Shown here: piece after piece, positions 45,801 through 53,919 of the stretch
How the letters are laid out: every line of letters starts with the position of its first letter
Position numbering within the stretch: the first letter of the stretch is position 1
Assembly: GCF_002177115.1 (NCBI RefSeq)
Contig: NZ_MVAG01000147.1
Coordinates: 1-64,000, forward strand
DNA from: Chryseobacterium mucoviscidosis
GTDB lineage: Bacteria; Bacteroidota; Bacteroidia; Flavobacteriales; Weeksellaceae
Length of the DNA stretch: 64,000 nucleotides
Direction: 5' to 3'
The notes under the pieces: model-generated
What the model was told of the DNA's origin: nothing
The model's database searches: none
What the model saw: only the letters and a program-made list of their open reading frames with translations
Made by a program: the position numbers and the translations under genes

Positions 45801-46626
45801 ACTTAGAAAGATATTCTTTGTAAGCTTCCTGTTGAGCGTCGGATCGGTTATTATTATACGACTTCTGAATCTTTTCAAGCTCAGCATTTAATTTTTCAAG
45901 CTGTTCTTTTTTCAGCAATGCCTTGGTTGCTGCCAAATCATTTTTAGAGTTTCCTTTAATTCTCTCTACCGTTTTTGCAGAAAGACTTGCTATTTCCTGA
46001 GATGCAATTTTGCTTGCTGAAGAAGCAATTCCGACAACTTCATCTTCAACAAAAAGTTCTTTAGGCATTACTACCTTCGCATCCAATGCTTTTGCCACTA
46101 AGTCCTTGCCATTGATTTTAGCAAGTTCCTCCGTTACCGAAAGGGTTTGTACATACCCTACATGAAGAGCTTTTAAAACATGGACAAGAGCCTCTTTAGC
46201 ATAGAAATCTTTTTGGGTAATCACCTGATAAATCAAATTGTTCCAAAGTTTTTCAACTTCCATTTGTCCGGAAGAATATGCGTCTTTTGTTTTTGCCAGT
46301 TCTTCAGCAGATAAGATTTCTTTTTTTGTTATTTTTCGCCCTATCTTAAGCAGGCTTGCATATTGGCTGTTTTCAAGATCCTTTTCCGTTAATGGAGAGG
46401 AAAAAGATTTGCACTGATTTTCCAGAGCCTGAATTTTTGAAATTCCGGATCTGTTTTTAACTGCCAGATCAAAGTCATTACTTAAAACCGGTCTGTGGAT
46501 AAATCCTAAATTTTCTTTTTTGGTTTCTGTAAGCTGAGGATTTCTCATGCTTACAAATCGAAATAATGTTTGAGAATTATTATTTTTTACATTTCCGGTG
46601 TTTATTGTTCTACTGTTTGTATCCAT
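42886..46626 (-). CDS. Large protein of unknown function upstream of the toxin
   Basis: A 1246-residue protein I do not recognise. There is no signal peptide or membrane segment. The N-terminal third is helical with a coiled coil at about residues 212-310 (LAATKALLKKEQLEKLNAEL, EEYNKLLNEIEHLAEEKGS). The middle has beta-rich segments. A region near 700-790 contains VYRWVDMKYKNQIYNYGKR and FEFMIPEPARLHRLA. A second charged helix follows (KKFQEEQKRLDEEQKKKEAE, about 985-1010). It lies 93 bases upstream of the toxin on the same strand and may be its chaperone, adaptor or delivery structure. That role is inferred only from position. Confidence 0.85.
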   Translation of the reverse strand: MDTNSRTINTGNVKNNNSQTLFRFVSMRNPQLTETKKENLGFIHRPVLSNDFDLAVKNRSGISKIQALENQCKSFSSPLTEKDLENSQYASLLKIGRKITKKEILSAEELAKTKDAYSSGQMEVEKLWNNLIYQVITQKDFYAKEALVHVLKALHVGYVQTLSVTEELAKINGKDLVAKALDAKVVMPKELFVEDEVVGIASSASKIASQEIASLSAKTVERIKGNSKNDLAATKALLKKEQLEKLNAELEKIQKSYNNNRSDAQQEAYKEYLSKYLSQMEEYNKLLNEIEHLAEEKGSEEELERLYERLKKTEVPPFEFSYPGEINIPDLKAKLSAESFELFMNLFASQPLNEEFYSKVSSAAKVEAVSDAELRIGAQSVQIDENYQTFNSVFSELQTHISQQAQSVLENTELPQTQYANIGGALIPVVNTSPRTHLAYSLLANWRRSAFVLNSGFINFSFEVEDNSWSVANAKITMESNTGIHEETLGNTDVLNGVVSFPALMVNTYSSISRIRIDIFFNNGREAYLELFKIPTNELQVGMLTLKPGRVRGEEEPVEEISNTRKLFGLKRLGIAEYMKVVQSTHAYVPGDVTHIENIMAREFKQKSTRRLRKSEIQTTASKSTERETLTDTTSTTRNDLQSEVANVIQQGFDTQAHASWRSKETPYGTFEVGGSLATHNAKENSVRQAVTQSQEITNKATDRLLTKISEERIEKIIEEYEENNSHGFDNRNGDKHVVGVYRWVDMKYKNQIYNYGKRTMFEFMIPEPARLHRLALAVAKADVLTAPVDPRKAPAPYTMAEPKTATRDLLQYWANIYSVKLTDLPTSNVIVSSNVEVDLDNSATPRLLGLNIPVNYKAYEAEITYAFYNRFKKNSSWLTFDNLKGGAVNIENPHRQQWLRGSYTSYGLNVVGNYNMQYAGGNGTTQVGLVVKAKCTLSDAYMLQWATENFNAIIDAYEEAYKKFQEEQKRLDEEQKKKEAEAKDKMGNFYRYMESDVLKHNCIAYLLQDYLSPNTVGQNFTDGDKMENFQVFLNENLDKYTALAKFMEQAFEWSIMSYSFYPYYWANRQHWQEMYVSESVDPLFRSFLQSGMARVIVTVRPGFEDAIQFFLSTGKIWNGEEVPVIGDPMYMSIVDEMREPVGLKQGKPWITKLPTTLTILQEGSTGLKTATALPFSQENPAEFENPEEVVISSEFAITDAQLSSGAHRFVENIDIKDGNLQLTTDSDPRKVIAQISMQSIKNNLP

Positions 46627-47270
46627 TTGTGTAAATTTGTTTTGGTTTTTATAAAGGTTAAGATTTGAAGCCTCTTTTTAGTAGAGTTACTTCAGGTTTT
46701 AGCCTTATTTTTTTAGGTGGTATTCAGGCTAAATTATGTCCACCTTGAGTTTTAAAGTCTCTTTTCATTTTCTGCGTTGTTTCTATAATGCAAATATCCA
46801 TCGGGGAAGCGACAAAACTCGTCGTATTAAATTCGTTTTCAGATATTTTTGCTATTTTTTTACAGTTTTCTGATAATCAGTAAGAAAGATTTACAGAATA
46901 TTTTTTGTAAAGTTTGAGAAAGAATTTTTTAACTTTAAAGTAAACTCTACTTGTGTTATTTAGAGCATATAAGCTACCTCTCATCTGATTGTTTTTGTAG
47001 TTATTTATATTGATTATTAAAACTTTATTAGAAAACCTAAACTGTAAATCATTAATTTAACTGCTGGAAATCAGCCTTGATTTTTTTTCATTCTTAAAAA
47101 TTTTAATTACAAAAAATATTTTTTTCGGCTGATTGATCTATTGAAAGAAAAGTCTGATCAAAAACTGAATATTAAGGGAAATATATTTTTACTTTTAAAT
47201 ATTCAGGTAAATTCTTTTAAGAAAATCATTATTTAAAAATTTTTCTACATTTACGGCAAACACATAAAAA
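46627..47270. other. Divergent intergenic region between the toxin island and comM
   Basis: 644 AT-rich bases with no convincing gene on either strand. It must contain the promoters for the 1246-residue gene (minus) and comM (plus, weak TACATTTA box near 47246). Two interleaved short stems, 46698-46705 with 46726-46733 and 46715-46720 with 46740-46745, could form a pseudoknot in the 5' leader of the minus gene. Nothing else stands out. Confidence 0.5.
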
Positions 47271-48806
47271 ATGCTGATTAAAGTCTATGGAAGTGCCATT
47301 CACGGTGTGGCTGCACAAACCATTACGATAGAAGTAAATGTAGATACAGGCGGAGTTGGTTATCATCTTGTCGGGCTTCCGGATAACGCTATCAAAGAAA
47401 GTAGTTATAGAATTTCTGCTGCTCTGAAAAACGTCGGCTTTAAGATTCCCGGAAAGAAAATTACAATCAATATGGCTCCTGCAGACCTCAGAAAGGAAGG
47501 CGCCGCTTATGACCTGAGTATTGCCATCGGAATTCTTGCCGCTTCAGATCAGATTGTTGCCGAAAATATTCAGGAGTATGTGATTATGGGGGAACTTTCT
47601 CTGGACGGAACTTTACAGCCCATAAAAGGGGTTCTTCCCATTGCGATTCAGGCTCGTGAAGAAGGTTTTAAAGGAATTATTTTACCAAAACAAAATACAC
47701 GGGAAGCAGCAATTGTTAACAGTCTTGATGTTTTTGCCGCCGAAAATATCAAAGAAGTTATTGACTTTTTTAATGAAGGAAAACCACTCCCAAAAATCGA
47801 AGTGGATACGCGGAAAGAATTTCAGGAAAAGATTAACGATTTCCCTTTTGATTTTTCTGAAGTGAAAGGACAGGAGGCTGCAAAAAGGGCGATGGAAGTT
47901 GCCGCAGCGGGAGGACACAACATCATCCTGATCGGACCACCCGGAAGCGGAAAAACAATGCTTGCCAAGAGAGTTCCGAGTATTTTACCGCCTTTAACTT
48001 TAAAGGAAGCGCTGGAAACAACCAAGATTCATTCCGTAGCCGGAAAGATGGGTACGGAAACGTCACTCATGACGGTTCGTCCTTTTCGATCTCCACATCA
48101 TACGATATCGGATGTGGCATTAGTTGGCGGCGGCGGTTATCCGCAACCGGGTGAAATTTCACTGGCTCACAACGGGGTTTTGTTTCTGGATGAAATGCCG
48201 GAATTTAAAAGAACCGTTCTTGAAGTGATGAGACAGCCTTTGGAAGACCGCGAAGTCACCATTTCACGAGCCAGATTTACGGTAAATTATCCTGCCAGTT
48301 TTATGCTCGTTGCTTCGATGAATCCGAGTCCAAGCGGATTTTTTCCCGACGACCCGAACAATACTTCCTCAACCTACGAAATGCAGCGATACATGAATAA
48401 GCTTTCCGGACCGCTTCTGGACAGAATTGATATTCATATTGAGGTTCAGAAAGTGGAATTTGAACAGTTGGCGGAACGCAGAAAAGGTGAAAAAAGTGAA
48501 GACATCCGAAAGCGGGTTCTTATTGCCCGCGAAACACAGAGAGAACGTTATAAAGATTTAAAAATCAGCTACAATGCTCAAATAGGACCGAAAGAAATTG
48601 AAAAGTTCTGCGAACTGGATGCCGCATCTTTCAACCTCATCAAAATGGCTATGGAAAAGCTTAATCTTTCCGCGCGAGCTTACGACAGGATTTTAAAAGT
48701 ATCCCGCACCATTGCCGACCTTGAGGAATCTGAGAATATTCTGTCCCATCATGTTTCGGAAGCCATCCAATACAGAAGTTTAGATCGTGAATTCTGGAAT
48801 GCCTGA
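47271..48806 (+). CDS. comM: YifB/ComM-family Mg chelatase-like AAA+ ATPase
   Basis: A 511-residue ComM/YifB protein. ComM is a hexameric helicase that promotes branch migration during natural transformation. It starts MLIKVYGSAIHGVAAQTITI, with an N-terminal domain to about residue 190. The AAA+ Mg-chelatase-like domain has Walker A GPPGSGKTM (from residue 222) and Walker B GVLFLDEMPEF, with FRSPHHTISDVALVGGG between. The C-terminal helical domain ends VSEAIQYRSLDREFW. It is a single gene with a strong terminator, next to the toxin island but not part of it. Confidence 0.94.
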   Translation: MLIKVYGSAIHGVAAQTITIEVNVDTGGVGYHLVGLPDNAIKESSYRISAALKNVGFKIPGKKITINMAPADLRKEGAAYDLSIAIGILAASDQIVAENIQEYVIMGELSLDGTLQPIKGVLPIAIQAREEGFKGIILPKQNTREAAIVNSLDVFAAENIKEVIDFFNEGKPLPKIEVDTRKEFQEKINDFPFDFSEVKGQEAAKRAMEVAAAGGHNIILIGPPGSGKTMLAKRVPSILPPLTLKEALETTKIHSVAGKMGTETSLMTVRPFRSPHHTISDVALVGGGGYPQPGEISLAHNGVLFLDEMPEFKRTVLEVMRQPLEDREVTISRARFTVNYPASFMLVASMNPSPSGFFPDDPNNTSSTYEMQRYMNKLSGPLLDRIDIHIEVQKVEFEQLAERRKGEKSEDIRKRVLIARETQRERYKDLKISYNAQIGPKEIEKFCELDAASFNLIKMAMEKLNLSARAYDRILKVSRTIADLEESENILSHHVSEAIQYRSLDREFWNA

Positions 48807-48845
48807 TCATACAATATTTCTTCATTTTAATTATAATTTTTTGTG

Positions 48846-48874
48846 GTTTCGGGGCAGCTTCGCTGCCCCGAAAC
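48846..48874 (+). terminator. Intrinsic terminator after comM
   Basis: GTTTCGGGGCAGC and GCTGCCCCGAAAC form a perfect 13-bp stem with a TTC loop, followed by TTTTATTG. It lies 40 bases past the comM stop. Confidence 0.9.
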
Positions 48875-48962
48875 TTTTATTGAAATATTTTTTAATACGA
48901 CAAGTTTTGTCGTTATAAACATTCATGTTTGCAAAAAGATCAAAATAAAACTCAAAATAGTA

Positions 48963-49301
48963 ATGAAAACTGCTGTAGAAATTCCTGAAACAAACTCCAA
49001 AGAAAATCATTTCAAATCCATCGTTCTTCTTTCAAAAGATTTTGCGCCTCATGAAAGTTCGGTAGAAGAAATAGACACTGCCATTCTCAAAAATGATTTC
49101 GGAATCTTAATCATTAAAAACAGTAAGGATCAGACGGCAGAATTTTCATGGCAGAAAAATATTATTTCTTCCAATACGGAAAGTGGCTATTTTAAGGAAA
49201 TAATGAATGATCTGGGAGTAACCGTTCATCATAATGAAGATTCTATTGCCATAATTAATGGTGGGGTTAAACAGTTTCTGACGATTCATTTTATGATTTA
49301 A
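48963..49301 (+). CDS. Small protein of unknown function
   Basis: A 112-residue cytoplasmic protein that starts MKTAVEIPETNSKENHFKSI and ends KQFLTIHFMI. I do not recognise it. The start at 48963 is preferred because the longer frame back to 48843 reads through the comM terminator hairpin. Alternating hydrophobic and charged stretches suggest a compact alpha/beta fold. A terminator follows, so it is a single-gene unit. Confidence 0.6.
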   Translation: MKTAVEIPETNSKENHFKSIVLLSKDFAPHESSVEEIDTAILKNDFGILIIKNSKDQTAEFSWQKNIISSNTESGYFKEIMNDLGVTVHHNEDSIAIINGGVKQFLTIHFMI

Positions 49302-49323
49302 TTGTAAAAAATTTAGCTGAATA

Positions 49324-49356
49324 AAAAAGTCCGCCAAAATAATGAGCGGACTTTTT
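49324..49356. terminator. Bidirectional terminator between convergent genes
   Basis: AAAAAGTCCGC and GCGGACTTTTT form a perfect 11-bp stem with an 11-base loop, with A run before and T run after. It serves the small unknown gene and the convergent YdeI-family gene. Confidence 0.85.
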
Positions 49357-49395
49357 CATTTATGATAAGACCTTTTAAATGGATAACGGAACGTT

Positions 49396-49872
49396 TTAAA
49401 TTCCTTTTTTTCCATCTAAAATCATCTGAATCATTTTCAGCTTTCTGTTTTCTCGTGTTTCTGGCTTTTTTGCTTCTTCAATCCAGCGGATATACTCCTT
49501 TCTGTGGGTATAGCTCATTTTGTCGAATAATACTTTCGCATCAGGATTTTCATTAAAAAGCAATACAATATCTTCCGCAATCTCCACTATCCTTTCTTCT
49601 TTGTCTTCCGTTAAAGAAACGGAAACCTCATCTCCGAAAGATTTTCCGAGCTGTTTCCTGATTTCCTGAGTTAAGCCTAAAATATGACACTCCGATTTCA
49701 TTTTGGCAAGGCTTCCCCGATATTCAACTTTATCATCAAAAACAGCTTTGATTTTTATCTGACCTTTCTTGCCGAATACCTCCTGTGTGAAAAAAGGAAA
49801 TTCAACAAAAGCGGCATCCATTTCTCCGTTTTGCTTAATAACTGCTTTAAATTGTACAGAATCTGTTTTCAT
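49396..49872 (-). CDS. YdeI/OmpD-associated family protein (DUF1905 domain)
   Basis: A 158-residue protein with an N-terminal DUF1905 beta-barrel-like domain (FPFFTQEVFGKKGQIKIKAV, GLTQEIRKQLGKSFGDEVSV) and a C-terminal YdeI helical domain. YdeI is seen in SYTHRKEYIRWIEEAKKPET followed by RKLKMIQMIL. Members are widespread, small and cytoplasmic with no established reaction. It starts 10 bases after the upstream lipoprotein gene's stop on the same strand, so the two may be co-transcribed. Confidence 0.85.
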   Translation of the reverse strand: MKTDSVQFKAVIKQNGEMDAAFVEFPFFTQEVFGKKGQIKIKAVFDDKVEYRGSLAKMKSECHILGLTQEIRKQLGKSFGDEVSVSLTEDKEERIVEIAEDIVLLFNENPDAKVLFDKMSYTHRKEYIRWIEEAKKPETRENRKLKMIQMILDGKKGI

Positions 49873-49882
49873 AACTTAAAAT

Positions 49883-50560
49883 TTAGCACAATAACCACCA
49901 TAGATTGAAATCATCCAGTTTTCCGTCTTTAAAATAAAATATAAATGAATCCTCTATTTCTTTTCCCAACGGAATTCTGAAGCTCTTGATGTTCTTCTGA
50001 TCGGTATCTTCTATTTTCAGTTTGGGAAATAACTTTTGGAAATCTTCAACAGTGGTTTCATGAGTAAGGATAATATGATGCGACTTGATCTCGAAACGGT
50101 TATTTCCGGATTTCGCACTGCTGAAAATAACCTTATGATTGTTTGAAATAAATTCAGCATTGTTGGTATAGAAAGTCGTTATTTTACCATCAAAGTTTAC
50201 AAGATCTTTTCCGTATGTTTTTTCCATCCAGGATTTATCCAGCCATTCAAAAGGACTTCCGCATTCCCACGGTTCCGTTTTAACAGAATCATGTTTTGGA
50301 TGGAGTTTTTGGAATTGTTCCTGAGGTAAAACAATATCATTTCCATTCACCTGAACATTCTCAATTTTCAGGAAATCATCTGTAAATACTTTAGGCAATT
50401 CTTTTTCTGATTGTTTTTCTTTAGGTAAACTGTCTTGTTTGATAATCGTTTGTAAAGAATCCTTGTCCTGTAAAGATTTTAAATTTTCCTTCTCTTTTTT
50501 CTGACAGCTCCATAATGCTAAAAACATCAGTAACCCTGTTAAGATTTTATCTTTCATCAT
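49883..50560 (-). CDS. Lipoprotein of unknown function
   Basis: A 225-residue probable lipoprotein (MMKDKILTGLLMFLALWSC, Cys19) with a Lys/Glu/Ser-rich spacer after the lipid anchor. The globular part contains PWECGSPFEWLDKSWMEKTY and ends FYFKDGKLDDFNLWWLLC. I do not recognise the family. A second Met directly after the first could also be the start. It is followed by the YdeI-family gene and preceded by the S46 peptidase terminator. Confidence 0.65.
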   Translation of the reverse strand: MMKDKILTGLLMFLALWSCQKKEKENLKSLQDKDSLQTIIKQDSLPKEKQSEKELPKVFTDDFLKIENVQVNGNDIVLPQEQFQKLHPKHDSVKTEPWECGSPFEWLDKSWMEKTYGKDLVNFDGKITTFYTNNAEFISNNHKVIFSSAKSGNNRFEIKSHHIILTHETTVEDFQKLFPKLKIEDTDQKNIKSFRIPLGKEIEDSFIFYFKDGKLDDFNLWWLLC

Positions 50561-50612
50561 TTAATAATATTTTTTGATCGGGTTAAAATAGTAAAATTTA
50601 AGCATAAAAAAA

Positions 50613-50634
50613 CCGCGAAAGTAAACTTTCGCGG
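50613..50634 (-). terminator. Intrinsic terminator after the S46 peptidase gene
   Basis: CCGCGAAAGT and ACTTTCGCGG form a perfect 10-bp stem with an AA loop. On the minus strand a run of seven T follows. Confidence 0.9.
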
Positions 50635-50654
50635 CTTCAGTATCTGTTAAAAGA

Positions 50655-52856
50655 TTATTTTTTCTTTCCTTTTGCAGGAGTTGCTTTTGGCATTTTTGTT
50701 TTCGTGTCTGCAGGAGTATTTTCGTCTCTTACCAATTGTAATTCGTCGATAAGTCTTCTTGCACCTGCGTATTTGTCGATCGTCCAAAGAACGAAACGAA
50801 CGTCTACGTTAATGGTTTTCTGCCATTCCTGTTCGAAAACGATATCTCCGCTTAATGCTTCACTGTTTCCGTCGAATGCAATACCAATTAAGTTTCCGTC
50901 TGCATCGATCACCGGAGAACCGGAGTTTCCTCCTGTAATATCATTGTTGGAAAGGAAGTTTACCGGCATATATCCTTTTGTATCTGCATACTGTCCGAAG
51001 TCTTTCAGGTTGTAAAGATCGATCACTCTCTGTGGAAGATCAAACTCCTCATCTCCTTTCTTGTATTTTCCTACAAGACCAGTCATATCAGTATAATAGT
51101 TATCGGTAATTCCGAAGTAGTTTCTGTCTGATCGGATTGGCAATTTGTCTACCGTTCCGTACGTTAATCTCATGGTAGAGTTTGCATCCGGATAGAATTT
51201 TTTCTCAGGCATTGCCTTCATTAATCCTGCTAAGAATAATCTGTTGTTTTTAGCAAAATTATCATCAATTTTTACGAATCTTTCTGCAGAAGCTTTTTGG
51301 TCTGCCATAATTCCGTTTGCAATTTTCCAAAGCGGATCTGCATCCAGTTTCAACGGATCAGGATTCAGCATAAAGTTCGTTGCAGAAGTTTTGTTGGCAA
51401 AGATGGAAGAATACGCTACATTCGAAAGATTTTTAGCATCCAGTCCCATAATGATTTCAGAAGCTACATCTTTGTTTACTCTTGTCTGGTAAAGATTTAC
51501 CATAGAATTCATCATTTCTCCTTCAAGCTTGATATTGATGTTTTCGTAGGCTGATTTCAATGCTGCCTCTACTTTCGGCTTCATTGCCAGTCTTCCTGCC
51601 ATATCCTGTTTTGCATATGCCTGAAGAACGCTTCCTACCTGTAATGCAAGTGTGAAATATTTAGAATTTCTGGAAAGCTGCGTCATGTACATTCTCTCCA
51701 CATTTCTGTCTGAAGTCTGCTTGTAATAAAGTCCGATATCTTCTAAAACCGTTTCGTACTCAACCACATTTTCAGGTTGTACTGCCCAGGTTTTAAATCT
51801 TTCTTCAATTTTTTGCTTATCTGTAATGGTTCCGTTTTTAATAACAGCATCAATAGTACCCTGTCTGTTTTTCCAGTAGTTCGCAACTGAGGCGTACTGA
51901 GAAGCGTAATTCAACTGAGTCCCTTTGTCTTTATCCATGTACTTCTTCATTACATCCATCGCTAATTTAGAAGCTTCAACCCAAGCCGGATAATCTTTGT
52001 TTACCATCTGCTGAATTCCGTAAGAAGTCAGGTAACGGTTTGTTCTTCCCGGGTATCCTAAGATCATAGAGAAATCTCCCGGCTTTACTCCTTTCAGAGA
52101 AACCGGCAAGAAATGTTTTGGTTTTAAAGGAACGTTGCTTGGAGAAAATTCTGCTGGATTTCCCGCCGCATCAGCATACACTCTGAAAACAGTAAAGTCT
52201 GCGGTGTGTCTTGGCCACTCCCAGTTATCGGTATCACCTCCAAATTTTCCTAATGCGGAAGGCGGAGCTCCTACCAATCTGATATCTTTGTAGTCCTGAT
52301 AAACGAAATAGTAAAATTCATTTCCGTTGAAGAAATCTCTTACGACTACCGTGTATTTTCCGTTCTCAGAGTTTTCAGACTGGATCGCTTTTGTTTCAGC
52401 GTCGATAACAGCTTTTCTCTCTGCAGCGGACATATTATTGTTTAATTTAGCGTTGATTCTTTGGGTAGCATCATCCATTCTTACCAAAAATCTTACGTAA
52501 AGATCTTTTGCATTGAACTCGTCTTTCTGCTTCATTGCCCAGAATCCGTTCTTCAGATAATCTTTCTCCGGTGTAGAAGCGGCAGCTACAGCACCATATC
52601 CACAGTGGTGATTGGTAAAAATAAGACCCTGATTGGAAACAATTTCTCCTGTACAGAATCCTCCAAAGCTTACAATCGCATCTTTTAAGCTTGAATTGTT
52701 CACAGAATAAATTTCTTCCGGTGTAAGATGCAATCCTTCTTTTTGCATATCTACCCCATTCAGTCTTTTCACGAGCATTAACAGCCACATTCCCTCGTCC
52801 GCCCTCATCTGGGCAAAACTTAAAAGGAAAGTGAATAGTAGTAATATTCTTTTCAT
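50655..52856 (-). CDS. S46-family dipeptidyl-peptidase (DPP7/DPP11 type)
   Basis: A 733-residue exported serine peptidase that removes dipeptides from the N-terminus of peptides, typical of asaccharolytic Bacteroidota. The signal peptide is cut before ADEGMWLL. The chymotrypsin-like catalytic residues are His in TNHHCGYGA (residue 83 or 84), Asp in GDTDNWEWPRHTADF and Ser645 in GGNSGSP. An all-helical regulatory insert separates the two halves of the barrel. The S1 segment near FDGNSEALSGD has Gly after Ser, as in hydrophobic-preferring DPP7, but I cannot fix specificity without an alignment. The Lys-rich tail has no type IX sorting domain. Confidence 0.94.
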   Translation of the reverse strand: MKRILLLFTFLLSFAQMRADEGMWLLMLVKRLNGVDMQKEGLHLTPEEIYSVNNSSLKDAIVSFGGFCTGEIVSNQGLIFTNHHCGYGAVAAASTPEKDYLKNGFWAMKQKDEFNAKDLYVRFLVRMDDATQRINAKLNNNMSAAERKAVIDAETKAIQSENSENGKYTVVVRDFFNGNEFYYFVYQDYKDIRLVGAPPSALGKFGGDTDNWEWPRHTADFTVFRVYADAAGNPAEFSPSNVPLKPKHFLPVSLKGVKPGDFSMILGYPGRTNRYLTSYGIQQMVNKDYPAWVEASKLAMDVMKKYMDKDKGTQLNYASQYASVANYWKNRQGTIDAVIKNGTITDKQKIEERFKTWAVQPENVVEYETVLEDIGLYYKQTSDRNVERMYMTQLSRNSKYFTLALQVGSVLQAYAKQDMAGRLAMKPKVEAALKSAYENINIKLEGEMMNSMVNLYQTRVNKDVASEIIMGLDAKNLSNVAYSSIFANKTSATNFMLNPDPLKLDADPLWKIANGIMADQKASAERFVKIDDNFAKNNRLFLAGLMKAMPEKKFYPDANSTMRLTYGTVDKLPIRSDRNYFGITDNYYTDMTGLVGKYKKGDEEFDLPQRVIDLYNLKDFGQYADTKGYMPVNFLSNNDITGGNSGSPVIDADGNLIGIAFDGNSEALSGDIVFEQEWQKTINVDVRFVLWTIDKYAGARRLIDELQLVRDENTPADTKTKMPKATPAKGKKK

Positions 52857-52943
52857 TTTATAAAATAATTTTTGTGTCGCTAATTTACTAATTTTTTTAC
52901 TGTCTGATGTCTGAGATGGTACGAAAATGGATTCCGGTGACTT

Positions 52944-53378
52944 ATGAAAAAGAGATTCATTGCAATTTTAACATTTTTATGCCTGAGTTTTATCTTAAAC
53001 TGCTCTTCCGTAACTGTAAAAAATCCACAGATCCAGAGAGAATGGATGCTGGTTTCTTTTGTAGATTACTCCAAAGAAGAGTTGACTAAAAACAATGCAA
53101 AAATTGATCTTACCTCTCCTCCCGACAACGGGAAAATAAAAACTTCTGCCTTCATGGGATGCAATAAAATGTTTTTCACAACTGAATTTAAAAAAGAGAA
53201 TCAATTAAAAATTTCGCAAGTTGTCTCAACAGAAATGGCGTGTCCAAATATGAAACTGGAAAACGATTTTTCTCAGAACATCAAAAAGATGAAGCATTAC
53301 AAAGTGGAAGGACATTTTCTGACTTTAAATGATGATCAGGGAAATAGGATGAAGTTTATTGCGTCTGACTGGGATTGA
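52944..53378 (+). CDS. META-domain (HslJ-like) lipoprotein
   Basis: A 144-residue lipoprotein (MKKRFIAILTFLCLSFILNC, Cys20). The META/HslJ pattern is visible as REWMLVSF, then FMGCNKMFFTTEF with the conserved GCN, VSTEMACPN with the conserved Thr/Cys region and LTLNDDQGNRMKF at the end. META domains occur in heat-shock and envelope lipoproteins of unclear biochemical role. It is divergent from the S46 peptidase and followed by the repeat-rich region. Confidence 0.83.
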   Translation: MKKRFIAILTFLCLSFILNCSSVTVKNPQIQREWMLVSFVDYSKEELTKNNAKIDLTSPPDNGKIKTSAFMGCNKMFFTTEFKKENQLKISQVVSTEMACPNMKLENDFSQNIKKMKHYKVEGHFLTLNDDQGNRMKFIASDWD

Positions 53379-53520
53379 TTTCTTTGTTCTTACTTAATTT
53401 CTTCGTCTTCATTTTATCTTGCTAAAAAATTTTTATCATTTTGCTTTACCCGCTTTTTTCGCTTAGCTGACTTAAAATTACCACAAAAATGTCCATTTTC
53501 CACCACCATAAAAAATTCTG

Positions 53521-53560
53521 ACCGGTTTTGACTGCTTTTGACCGGTTTTGACCGGTTTGA
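53521..53560. repeat. 10-bp tandem repeat, four copies of ACCGGTTTTG
   Basis: Units ACCGGTTTTG, ACTGCTTTTG, ACCGGTTTTG and ACCGGTTTGA follow each other exactly. Each unit contains the self-complementary ACCGGT (ACTGC in copy 2). Period 10 is close to one DNA turn, which would place the repeats on one helix face. Confidence 0.9.
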
Positions 53561-53695
53561 AAACCCATTTCTTCGGATCATGTTCGGGTCTTCTTCGGAT
53601 CGGCTTCGGAAAAATGGGATTTTTTCCGAAGGATTACCGAACAACAGTCGAAGGATTTCGGGAGAGTCTTATGAAAGTATTTTTGCTTCATTATA

Positions 53696-53791
53696 CGCTT
53701 CGGCTCCGCTCAGCGTACTTCAGTGCGACTTCATTGTAAACAGATTATTATAAATGAAATGTGTCATCGTGCGCTGAGCGGAGCCGAAGCG
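53696..53791. repeat. REPIN-like palindromic unit 1
   Basis: Left arm 53696-53715 (CGCTTCGGCTCCGCTCAGCG) and its exact reverse complement at 53772-53791 are separated by 56 bases. The spacer begins GTACTTCAGTGCGACTTCAT, which recurs with few changes in unit 2. Core similarity to the repeat after apt (24486-24583) indicates a family. Confidence 0.85.
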
Positions 53792-53919
53792 CACATCATC
53801 GTAAATAATTATTCCTAAAGTTGTTTAAGGACGCAATATTTTTTAACACGCTCTATCTATTTAAGGCGCAAAGATTTTATCTCCGGTAAAATTTTAATGC
53901 AGATATTTTTAAAGTAACC

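Noticed and set aside
53538..53753. Short plus-strand frames of 63 and 71 codons
   Set aside because: They run through the TTCGG stretch and the palindromic unit, lack a leader and have repeat-derived sequence.
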